Below, piece by piece: positions 23,501 to 35,500 of a stretch of 64,000 nucleotides of DNA; within the stretch, counting starts at the first letter, position 1, and every line of letters begins with the position of its first letter. Source of the stretch: Neoarius graeffei (Eukaryota; Chordata; Actinopteri; Siluriformes; Ariidae); NCBI RefSeq assembly GCF_027579695.1, contig NC_083577.1:65783741-65847740 (forward strand), read 5' to 3'. The notes beneath the pieces were generated by a model. The model was given only the letters and a program-made list of their open reading frames with translations. It was not told the DNA's origin and ran no database searches. The position numbers and the translations under genes were made by a program.

Positions 23501-26500
23501 GGGCCGTTTTGTCCCAGCAGGTGGAGGGGGAGGATCGCCCTGTCTTGTACATTAGCCGCAAGCTGTCGGTGCGTGAGGGGCGCTACAGTACCATCGAAAA
23601 GGAGTGCCTGGCAATCAAGTGGGCGGTCCTCGCTCTCCGGTACTACCTGCTGGGACGCCCTTTCACCCTCTGTTCGGACCACGCGCCCCTCCAGTGGCTC
23701 CACCGCATGAAGGATGCCAATGCGCGGATCACCCGTTGGTATCTGGCACTCCAACCCTTTAACTTCAAGGTGATCCACAGGCCGGGGGCGCAGATGGTCG
23801 TGGCGGACTTCCTCTCCCGTCAAGGGGGGGGGGGGAGTCGGCTGCGGGCCGGACGGCTGCCCGGCCTGAGTCGGGCGGTGGGGGTATGTGGCAGCGGGGG
23901 CGTGGTCTAGCATCGGTCTGTGACAGGAGGGCGGAGTCGGGGAAGTTAAGTGGCAGAATCATTTCACCTGTTGTTAATTGATGTTTGTGTGTCTTCCCAG
24001 GGACCGCGCCCTTCTTAAGGAGAGAGAGTGAGAACAGAGGGTCTCTCTCGATAACCAGACAGCTAATGTGTGTGCGTGTGTCTGTGTGTGCGTATTTACA
24101 GCTGAAAAGCTGAATAAAGAGAGTTTTGTATGCTCAGTTCTGTCCTGCCGTCCTTCTGTGCTCCACCCCTTTACACGAACTGCCACAGTGACACTTGCAG
24201 GGATATTTTGTTTAATCCACATGTTAATGGAAGTCATCCAGAATGTTAATGTAGTTAAATGGAATTTGAATTCTAATAAAAAGCAATAGAATAGAATAGA
24301 AACTGATTATCTATGTACTGTATCTGGTTCCAGCTCCATTGGCTAAACCATTCTGTGCTTGGAAAACCTCTCTTAGTACTTTTTCATATTAATGCTGAGC
24401 AGCCTGGATGTCTACACACACCATTTGCTTTGGAATGCCAACACTAACTTTTGCTTTCTCTTAAAGCGGCTGCATTTTAAACACGAGGCTTAGTGTTTTA
24501 TGGCTGTGCATGACACTAGCTTAAACCCTGAATGCCTGAACAGCAGTTCATCTACAAGTCCCTTGTGAGAAATAGAGTGAGGAGGAGACAATCTCCTACT
24601 TCTTAGGGTCACACCCTTGCTCTGTACACATTTAAGTGTAAACATAATAGTAACAATAACCTGGCGACTTGTCCAGGGTGTACCCCGCCTCTTGCCCATA
24701 GTCAGCTGGGATAGGCTCCAGCTTGCCTGCGACCCTGTAGAACAGGATAAAGCGGCTACAGATAATAGATGGATGGATGGATGAATGGATGGATGGATAA
24801 TAGTAACAGTTTCTCTTCCTCTGTGATACTGCAAGACATTCCACCAAGCCTCTGGGGAAAAGCACCAAAGTGTGCATGTGTCACAGCCAGAACAGTAGTT
24901 TAACAGGAATGTGTTTTACAAATCTAACTCTAAAGGTGTTGTGTACTCATACAGATGGATTCAACTCTTGTAGTGGAACAATAAACCTGAATCATTTAGG
25001 GAAGAAAAAAATAATCTCCTGTGGGTTTGATCAGTCAGCCAATTTATTCACTGATGACTAGAACAGACATGTGGCCAAAAGACCAATAAAAAAAGAAAAA
25101 GTAAAGAAAAAGGAGAAATATCCCTAACACTAATAAACACCATATGTCACCTTGTAATGGGCACTGCCAGAAAAGCAGTAGAATTGGCAGCCTAGAGAGG
25201 ATGTTTAAAGAAAATATGTCAAATGAATCATTAAGTGGACAGTGTATTGAGCTCGCTCCAATTTTAGCCAACCAGTGAAGCTGTACAAAGTGGAATGTTT
25301 TTAGAGAAATACAAAACTGTGCGAATTATCCCGTAATGAATAAGGTCATGGTAAAGCAAGTGTAACCTACGTGATAACGTGATCCCGTCCTCGTCACCCT
25401 GTTTGGCTTTGGCTAAAGAGTTTTCTAGGATTTGTGCAGTGCAGATGATGATGTCATTCTTCTCAACAACTTGTGGGAAGGAGATTTTGAGCTGTGAGTC
25501 TCCGCTCACTCTCTCAACAGAGTACTGGTGCTTCAGAAACTTCCCAAACTCTGCTTTGTAGTGCTGCTCCACCAGGGGCACCTATACAATGAAGTAAAAA
25601 TGTCTGATCACTTCAAAAATAAACAGATCTTAAATTAATTCACATGCTTTGCATTTCAGAAACAGCTTGTTTTTACTTTAAAGTGCACTTGCACTGTAAT
25701 GAAGACTAACACAGTGTAATGATAACAGATATAATATAAGCACTATGCAATATTCCAGTTAAGGAATATTCTGTCTGTCTGTCTCTTGCCATCCTCACAG
25801 TTGAGGGTCGGTGATCCAGGAAGCTATCAACTCTCTTCCCTGAATTCTCTTGGGTGATTATAGCACACCAGAGGGAACAAAACCCTTAAAGAATATTAGA
25901 GTGCAGTATTTGTTGAGAAACATTGTGGAAAGCTTTTTAAGTATACAGACACGCCTTTAAAAACAATGATAATCCTGTGATACGATTAAATAGTAACGGT
26001 CTGCAATATGAAATGCCTGCAATTCGAAGCTACTGTTTCCAAATAATACGTATAATTTTTTGGCTGTATTTTGTTATCTGTTTGTCAAAGTCACTTCGGA
26101 GTTAAACTATTCTAGGAGGCATGTGACAATTCAGTTGACTCACTTTATGTGTCAAATTGTTCAAAAGGCATTATGGGGCCAGGTTTAAAACGCTTCTTCT
26201 AAAAAAGGCATTCTATTTCCAGGAAAGCATTAATAGCCAAACACGGGGTAAAGAGCGGTCAAGTGTGTTGGTTAAAGAACACAAGCTGGATTGAGTCAAT
26301 TTTAAAGCAGTGCTATTAAAAATTAGATTTATGATGCTTAAAAGAAGACAAGATTAAAAAAATATATTGGAAGTCTTAGATGTTTGAGTAAACTAAGCAT
26401 ACAGTAAGTTTTTATGACAGTAGACAATTATGGTTCAGAGACTTTACACAATAGAAAATGTGGCATTACATTAAGCTTTTAGATTGTGGAAATTCAGGCA

Positions 26501-29500
26501 AAATATCTAAAGTTTTCCAACAAGGTTTTCTAGAACTTAAATTTTAATCAGCAGGCAAATATTCTACTGCTTTAATAATCTTGATGTTTAATTTTCTACA
26601 CAGGAAAGTTGCTGGAGTAAAATTTATTCAAATTGAAGAAAATTTTACTCTACACAAGACAACATTTGGTCCCTCTTGAAGAAGAGTAAAAGTTACTTTT
26701 TTGATAGAACTGTTTTTCCAGAGTCAATTCTCCTCAATTCAGTGTGAATATTTTACTCTTTGTGGTGATATTTGACTCTATTCAGTGTGCCTTATAATTA
26801 ACTCTTGTACTATTTTACTCAGTTCGGAGCCACAACCAACTCTTTTATTCTGTTACACAATTACTATTGACCTTTAAAGCACTGAATGGTCTCGCGCCAC
26901 AGTACCTAAGCGAACCTGTGGTCCTTTATGACCCGCCACGTCTACTTAGATCAAAAGGTGCAGGCTATTTGCTGGTACCTCATATAGTGAAGGCTACATC
27001 AGGGGGCAGAGCCTTTTCTTACAAAGCCCCACAGTTATGGAACAGCCTTCCAAGTAGTGTTCGGGACTCAGACACAGTCTCAGCGTTTAAGTCTAGGCTG
27101 AAAACTTATCTGCTTAGTCAATCCTTTTGTTAAGAGTGCTTATGAGGTAAAGGAGTAGATCCGGAGGGTCCTCAGGCATAGAGTGTTTTGGTAAACTGGG
27201 ATGTATGGATGCTGTCAGTCCCCCACTCAATCGCTCACTCAGGTTTGTTGACAGTGTAGTGGCTGCTGCTTTATGTCCCGGGGCGCCTTCATGCCTGTGT
27301 TACCTTCTGGCTCTCCCCTTTTAATTATGCTGTCATAGTTAGTTTTGCCGGAGTCCCTGCTTGCACTCAGTGCAAAATGTATCCTGTTCTTACTCATTAG
27401 GTGACATTGGGCATACCTAACAACCTGTGTTTTCTCCCCCCTTCACTCTGTCTGTCCTTCTGAGTTACATGTCAATGCTGAGACACCAGTGGTGCTGACC
27501 TCTACTGCTCCTCAGACCTGCCTGATCCATCCTGATGCCCTACGTCTGGCTGGAGTCTCATCACATCACTCCTGTGGAGGACGGCCCCATATGGACAGTC
27601 GCTCTGGACACTTACAGTAATGCATCTATGGCTGAGGACTACAGTCGACTTGCTAACTTTAGGACTGTAGTTGTCATGAACAGTTTTGCACTCAAGTCTC
27701 CATCAATGAACAGTTTATAACTACAGCAAAAGAGACTTCATGTTAAAACTATAATGAATTTCCTGGTTACACAGTTATACTTTGTGACTCTATAGGACAC
27801 TGTTATAGAAGCAGGTTATTTATAATCATTCTATCTGCTATCATGCAGATGAGGATGGGTTCCCTTTTGAGTCTGGTTCCTCTCAAGGTTTCTTTCTCGT
27901 GTCGTCTGAGGGAGTTTTTTCTTGCCACCGTCGCCACAGGCTTGCTCATTGGGGATAAATTAGGGATAAAATTAGCTCATGTTTAAAGTTTTTAATTTTC
28001 TGTAAAAGCTGCTTTGCGACAATGTCTTTTGTTAAAAGCGCTATACAAATAAACTTGACTTGACTTTCTCTGTAATTTTGCTCCCACTCCAACTCCAAAT
28101 TTTACTCTCTAAACTCAAAATAGGGCAAAATTAACTATTTTTGAGAAAAATACTTTTAACTCTGGAAAAAATTGCTCAGTCATTTTTCCTGTGTACCACT
28201 TGATTTTTTCCACTCTGGATTATCAGGGCCTGAGGTGAATTTGGACTCAGCATACAGTATTTAAATAATATTCTAAACAGAGAAAATGTCTGATAACAAA
28301 CCATGCATGTTCTCCTTTTAGGCATGGTGAATTCCAGTTCAGATTTTGGTGAATCTGATATATCTCAATACAGCTTTAACCTTTAAAGTATCTTTATTAT
28401 TATGCTCAATGCCTTTTAAAGTACTATAAATCATTCGATACTTCTGAAGAACTGTATTTGTTAGTATTCAGTCATATCCTAAAGGTTTGTGCTACACAGA
28501 GGCAGACTTGCATTTTGTTTTTGCATGTGCCTTTGGATTGCTGCCCTGCAATACCTTGTTCACGAGAACAACAACTTTTGCTGGTTGTCCTTTTAGCTTT
28601 CTGCTCTCCAGATGCTGTTTGGTGATATACACAGCAACTCGGGTTTTACCACTTCCTGTCGGGAGACAGATGATAATGTTCTTTTCCTCTAGAGCTGGCT
28701 GAGCAACATCCATCTGATAATCACGCAGCACAATCTCTTTCTCGTTCACTGAGGGAAAGAAAAAGTTCTTTAGAGAGACAAGATGACTTAAAATCAAAAG
28801 AAAGCAAACAAGGCTAGGTTTAAGATGCTGCCTGAATTCCCCCAATGACTTTATGCTTCATTCCCCATCCACCGGTGTTGGAAAATTACTGTTTAGACTA
28901 GTTCGGGATGTACAGTATGTTGAGTTAGTATGTCATATTTGTTGCAGCTATTACACTTAGAATAACATTGCTGCATGCTGGGTGATCTTCTGTGGTTTCT
29001 TGATCCAGGCAAACTAAGAAGGGATTTTAAGATGAAGCAACAAGAAGCAAATAATAGCCTTAAAATGCTCCATCTGGTTTATTACCAAGCCTACTTTGCC
29101 TAGAGCTGTTTAAGAAGGAAATAACACATTTCCATGTCCTCTAACATTACATGGCTCTCACAGGACAATTTTGCCTTGTTTTACTTGTCCTCTGTACAAA
29201 TAAATGGATACAGTGGGATGAAATATCATGCCTGAGGGAATGCATAACATGAGAATGTGTAAAACTGCAATTTCAGTAGATTGACAAGGGCAGCACTGTA
29301 CAATAAACAAACCGTACTGTAAGCTCCACAAGACCAAATAACATCAGACTCATTTTAGGTTAACAATAGGTGCTTTTGGACCAGAGGAACTTTTTCATAG
29401 TTCTTAGAACTGTTGGAGGAAGTTTCCCCTTTTTTGTGTGTCCACACTGCAGGAACTGAGAATGATTATAGTTCTTAGAACGCTGTTTTAAGGAACTTTT

Positions 29501-32500
29501 TTTTAGCTCCTACTTCAGTAGAAGAAGAAGAAACCTTTTATTTGGTCACGTACACTCAAGCACAGTGAAATTCCTCCTCTGCATTTAACCCATCTGAAGC
29601 AGTGAACACATGCATGCAGAGCACTGGGCAGCTATGCTACAGCAGGAGCAGTTGGGGGTTACGTACATTGCTCAAGGGCACTTCAGCCATGATGCAGAGG
29701 GAAGGGAAAGTACTGTTCATTCACTCAACTCCCCTTACTTTTTTCCTGCCAGTCCCAGGAATCAAACCAATGACCCTTTAGGCCCAAGGCTGCTTCTCTA
29801 ACCTTCAGGCCATGGCTGTTCCATAGCCTGAAGACAGTACTAGGAGAATACTAGGTACTCTCCCAGTACAAGAGGAACCATGAGTGACGCAAGTGTATGG
29901 TGATTGGGCCAGATGATGGGTCGAACACATGAGCCAATGCAGCACTGGCAACTGCCAGTTTTAGAAATCCATGTAAAACTTTACCCAACAGCTCTTAATA
30001 CAAAAAATAAATAAATAAATAAATAAAAATGGAGCAACAGTGAAGTCCAGGTTTTACGAGAAGGTCCAGGTTGCAGTCCCGACAACAAGTGGAGGCAAGC
30101 GTAGTACTGTTTTTAACCCTGTCCCTAAGCATAACCCATGGGGTGTGGCTACATATGTAGCCCCACCCACAAATGGGTACAGCTACCCGTGTAGCCCTGC
30201 GCTCAACTGGGGCTACATATGTGCCTCACCTCATTTTCCAGGCTGCAGCCGGGTGTACTTGGGTTTTTACTGAGCCAATATGCAGCGGAGGAAATACAAC
30301 GCAAGTCTGATGCAAAGAAGAAAATAGGCATGCAAGTTCACTGCAGTTATCTAAAGAAGTAGAAAGCCAAACTGGGGTGACTATTTCCCATGACACAATA
30401 CGGCATACACTGCAGAGGAATGGCATGCATGGATGCCGTCCACGAAAGAAGCCTCTCCTAAAGCCCAGGCACAAAAAAGCCCGCCTAGAGTTTGCCAGGG
30501 CCCATGCTGACAAAGATGAAGACTACTGGGACTCTACACTCTGGAGTGATGAGACCAAGATAAATGTTTTTGGAACTGATGGCTTCAAAACTGTATGGCG
30601 TCACAAAGGTGAGGAATACAAAGAAAAATGCATGGTGCCTACAGTGAAACATGGTGGTGGCAGTGTCCTTATGTGGGGCTGCATGAGTGCTGCTGGTGTC
30701 GGGGAGCTGCATTTCATTGATGGCATCATGAATTCACAGATGTATTGCTCTATACTGAAAGAGAAGATGCTACCATCACTCCGTGCCCTTGGTCGTCGTA
30801 CACTTTTACAACATGACTAAACACACATCTAAGGCCACTGTTGGATTTTTGAATAAGAACAGGGTGAAAGTGAATCAGTGGCCAAGTATGTCTCCTGATC
30901 TGAACCCAATCAAACACCTATGGGGAATTCTGAAGAGATAAGTTGAGCATCACTCTCCATCCAGCATCCAGTCACTAAAAGAGGCCATTGTTGAAGAATG
31001 GAAAAAGATTGATGTTCGCAAAATGTTGCCAACTTGTTCATTCCATGCCTAGAAGACTTGGTGCTGTGATTAAAAATCATGGAGGCCATACAAAGTACTA
31101 GATGTAGTAGTTTTTGTTGTGGGGTGTACTCATTTTTGCACCACCCTAATTTAAGTAAAACTGAAAAATGTGTAATCGAAGTTATATTATTAACCTTACT
31201 TTTTCCCGTTATAAGTTAAACAGATTTTATATTTAATTTTGTCTTGTCAACATTTTGGAAATTGTTTGTGTTCATTGAGAGATTGTTTAAAATGTTACTT
31301 TTCAAACGGGGTGTACTCATTTATGCTGAGCACTGTAACTGTGTTTGTGTGTTCATGACTCATGTTCATGTGTGTGCATCTTCATCACTTTTTCTGTTAG
31401 ATTGCAAATTTACAGCTGCTGGGATTCCCCAGGAAATCTGCAGTACAGAAAAGCAAACGTAACACTTGTAGCATGTGATTTATTTGCAATTCTACACCAG
31501 TAATTTAAGAGGCAGAGAACTGTGAGGCTTACATCTGGTCCACCTCTGTAGACTGAGTCGGTGCCATGAGGTGATACTGGTTACGGATCAAATTGTTTTG
31601 GTGTGAAGCACTGTAGACAGGCTGGTGGGAAATGCCTCCATCAAAGGGTGAATTGTAGAAATCAAAAACCATGAGGTTAAGCTAGTCAGATAACATCCTC
31701 ACTATTACACATACTGCAATAATTACAACAACATTACTGTAGGATAGATTCAAAATCAAACCAAGTGGACTTTCCAGAGGCTAAAGGACAGCATGGAGCA
31801 AGTGGTGCCATCTGGTGGGGAAAAGTGGCAGGAAAAGGACACACACTGGCATACATCCAGCCTGATGTTTAAAATGGGTTGTTTTTCCTTTCCTAACGAC
31901 TGTTTTGTGATTTGTCTACACTAAAAGCAAGTGAATAATTTATTGTTCATTTCAAAACATCAAAAACCCCCAGCCCTGAACGTATTTGTTTTGAATTCCT
32001 CTCATTCATGCTTGTCATAGTCAAAAGATTGATACTACACAAGAGACCAGAGGGAAAGCTGAAACAGCAGCCTGTACGATCATTGCTTGCAGCAGGAGGA
32101 GCATGTGTTTGTAATTAAGACTGCTCTCCCCAAGTCTGTTGTGCAAGTTTATAATTTTGTTTCAGTAATATACTGGTAGGGTAGAGCAGGGAGACCTGCG
32201 ACAGGGAGACTTGGGACAGTTTGTATTCCCATAAATTCATTTCAACCAATCAGGTTTTAGATTACATCAGAAGTTAGATGTTGCCCCTTAGAGTAACCGA
32301 CTTCCTTTGGAGTCATGAAGATGGACACTGCAGTAAGGTCTGTGCAGTTCAATATTTTTGTCAACCAAAACTTGTATTTTCTACTTCGCAGTTCACCCCC
32401 ATTCTATGGTGTAATGTACGCTGGTGAATTCAGGATTTGTTAAATTAAAGTATGTAGCCTAGAGTTACCATATATAGTCTTATTCATTAAACTTAAATTC

Positions 32501-35500
32501 TGGGGAAAAAAACATTTTTTTTTTTTTAAATGGACAGATGGGGAGAGTTGGGACAGTTCATGCACAGTTTTTTTTGTGGTTTAGAAATACAGGGGGCTGC
32601 AAAAGTAGGTATAGAGTAAGTTGTTATATGTGAACAACAGCAGCAGGACAACTTCTACAGTGGTGCTTGAAAGTTTGTGAACCCTTTAGAATTTTCGATA
32701 TTTCTGCATAAATATGATCTAAAACATCATCAGATTTTCACACAAGTCCTAAAAGTAGATAAAGAGAACCCAGTTAAACAAATGAGACAAAAATATTATA
32801 CTTGGTCATTTATTTATTGAGGAAAATGATCCAATATTACATATCTGTGAGTGGCAAAAGTATGTGAACCTCTAGGATTAGCAGTTAATGTGAAGGTTAA
32901 ATTAGAGTCAGGTGTTTTCAATCAATTGGTATGACAATCAGGTGTGAGTGGGCACCCTGTTTTATTCAAAGAACAGGAATCTATCAAAGTCTGATCTTCA
33001 CAACACATGTTTGTGGAAGTGTATCATGGCACGAACAAAGGAGGTTTCTGAGGACCTCAGAAAAAGCGTTGTTGATGCTCATCAAACTGGAAAAGGTTAC
33101 AAAACCATCTCTAAAGAGTTTGGACTCCACAAATCCACAGTCAGACAGATTGTGTACAAATGGAAGAAATTCAAGCCCATTGTTACCCTCCCCAGGAGTG
33201 GTCGACCAACAAAGATCACTCCAAGAGCAAGGCGTGTAATAGTCGGCGAGGTGACAAAGGACCCCAGGGTAACTTCTAAGCAATTGAAGGCCTCTCTCAC
33301 ATTGGCTAATGTTAATATTTATGAGTCCACCATCAGGAGAACACTGAACAACAATGGTGTGCATGGCAGGGTTGCAAGGAGAAAGCCACTGCTCTCCAAA
33401 AAGAACATTGCTGCTCGTCTGAAGTTTGCTAAAGATCACATGGACAAGCCAGAAGGCTATTGGAAAAATGTTTTGTGGATAGATGAGACCAAAATAGAAC
33501 TTTTTGGTTTAAATGAGAAGCGTTATGTTTGGAGAAAGGAAAACACTGTATTCCAGCATAAGAACCTTATCCCTTCTGTGAAACATGGTGGTGGTAGTAT
33601 CATGGTTTGGGCCTGTTTGGCTGCATCTGGGCCAGGACGGCTTGCCATCATTGATGGAACAATGAATTCTGAATTATACCAGTGAATAGATAGTTTTCAC
33701 TGACGTCACGGCATTCCGGGGAACGCCCCCCAGCCGCCATCTTGGAGGGCAAACAAAATGGACCATCGCCACTACCTGCTACGTTATCTCGGACGAATTT
33801 ATGAAGTTATATAGTCAGTTTTCTAAAATAAAGATCAATGTCGGCAAAATTAAGCAAACAGAAGTATATAGATACATTAGACGACATCTCACGACAACGG
33901 TATGCAGCCAAACTGGCCTTGATTGGGGGAATTGACCCTACGAAGTGGACAAAGATGCATTTTCAAGTGACTATGCAGGGCTGCCAAAGCCTGAAACTGC
34001 CAAAGCCTGCTCCAAAGCCTGAAACTGACTTCATCAAACTTTAAAGGCTGTCTGATATATACAACTTTATATATTCACAGCGCGCCTTTTGGCGGATGCC
34101 GCCTGAATCGCGCAGATCCAGGGTTTTTTTTTTAGGGGGGGCGTTGGGAGTGTCTGATTGTAATTTCCAAGTAAATTCTGTATTAAAATTACTAAATAAG
34201 AAAATCTGTTACAGTCCATGAAACAGGAAGTATAAGGATGAGAAAAAAACAGTTTAAATCGGGAAGTTGCGCACATTTGCTCAGTCCTGCACACCGCTCG
34301 GGCTGCACAAATGTGCGCAACTTCCCAATTTAAACTGTTTGTTTCTTATCCTTATACTTCCTGTTTCATGGACTGTAACAGATTTGCTTATTTAGTAATT
34401 TTAATACAGAATTTACTTTGAAATTATAATCAGACACTCCAACCCCCCCCCCCCCCCCCCCCCAAAAAAAAACCCGGACTGCGCGATTCAGGCGGCATCC
34501 GCCAAAAGGCGCGCTGTTTGCATCCCAAACACAAATTAAATCATACAGAATAGACCTAAAATGTTTTTCAAAAATTACCCTTGCGTGAGTGAAGTGACAA
34601 GTTTCAAATAGAAACGTGACAAACGAGCGATGTTAAGTGTACATTACAATGTAAACGTACACTCAGCGATTCCAGTTAGGCATTCTCCAGAGATTGTTTA
34701 CATGATGTTTTGGTTTCCAAAAACAAACTTAAACACAATTGATTGTTTATTTAAACAACTTACCACTTATAAAATGATCGGAGCAGACTTTGCTGTGTTT
34801 GGAAGGCTGATAATCCTTGCGGTTGATTCTCGCAAGCCATAGATTTCTCCTTTGTATGCTGAGTTTGTTTGCTCGCCTTCGTGCTCCCGTACAGTGGGAA
34901 TTCCATAAAAGCTCCGCTTGACTTCATCATCTGACCTATTACGACAGCCGTGAATACAACAGGTGTGCACTATTGCTAGCTTTAAATAGTAGTAATGTAA
35001 CTATAAATGTAAATAATATATAAATGAATGTAACTCGCGCGCTACAATGTGTGCTCAGTGACCCGTACGGTAAGCTGGCCCTCCAAGATGGCCACCACCA
35101 GGGAATCCCTGACTCTGTGACGTCATGTGAAAACTATCTATTCTAAAGGAAAATGTCAGGACATCTGTCCATGAACTGAATCTCAAGAGACATTGGGTCA
35201 TGCAGCAAGACAACGACCCTAAGCACACAAGTCGTTCTACCAAAGAATGGTTAAAGAAGAATAAAGTTAATGTTTTGGAATGGTCAAGTCAAAGTCCTGA
35301 CCTTAATCCAATCAAAATGTTGTGGAAGGACCTGATGTGAGCAGTTCATGTGAAGAAACCCACCAACATCCCAGAGTTGAAGCTGTTCTGTACGGAGGAA
35401 TGGGCTAAAATTCCTCCAAGCTGGTGTGCAGGACTGATCAACAGTTACCGCAAATGTTTAGTTGCAGTTATTGCTGCACAAGGGGGTCACACCAGATACT

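Larger units (their letters stand above)
19286..24187 (+). mobile_element. Gmr1-like Gypsy LTR retrotransposon, full length
   Basis: Two 301-bp LTRs, identical by eye, start TGTGGCAGC and end ACTGCCACA. A 5-bp target duplication GTGAC lies directly outside each end, so this is a complete and recent insertion. It sits antisense in IFIH1 intron 6. Internal order is gag (SCAN-like), protease, integrase, then reverse transcriptase and RNase H. Integrase before polymerase is the hallmark of the Gmr1 group, unlike ordinary Gypsy elements. Two frame changes at dinucleotide repeats (about 20340-20370 and 20790) interrupt the single frame expected. Confidence 0.93.
33688..35139. mobile_element. THAP-bearing DNA transposon, deletion derivative
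   Basis: Inserted in the Tc1 transposase with AT duplicated at both sides. Inverted ends start AGATAGTTTTCAC and continue through TGACGTCAC and CCATCTTGGAGGGC for about 63 bp. Two convergent coding remnants are present (33838-34044 plus, 34767-34970 minus). The 2-bp AT target, THAP domain and second gene fit ISL2EU-type elements as I remember them. The assignment is tentative. Confidence 0.6.
32996..35500 (+). pseudogene. Tc1-like transposase split by insertion
   Basis: First part 33026-33687: [20 protein letters not shown] (helix-turn-helix), [12 protein letters not shown] (AT-hook-like GRP), first catalytic Asp in [11 protein letters not shown], and [13 protein letters not shown]. The second part resumes at 35140 with [17 protein letters not shown] and has [10 protein letters not shown] (second Asp). 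The [12 protein letters not shown] block carries Lys in place of the catalytic Glu, followed by a TGA. Dead by insertion and by point change. Confidence 0.88.

Noticed and set aside
19286-24187. Endogenous retrovirus
   Set aside because: No envelope frame between RNase H and the 3' LTR, and integrase precedes reverse transcriptase; it is a Gmr1-like Gypsy retrotransposon.
34444-34463. Poly-C run as a functional i-motif site
   Set aside because: It lies in the arm of a foldback element, and homopolymer length is unreliable in assemblies; the same applies to 44488-44508.
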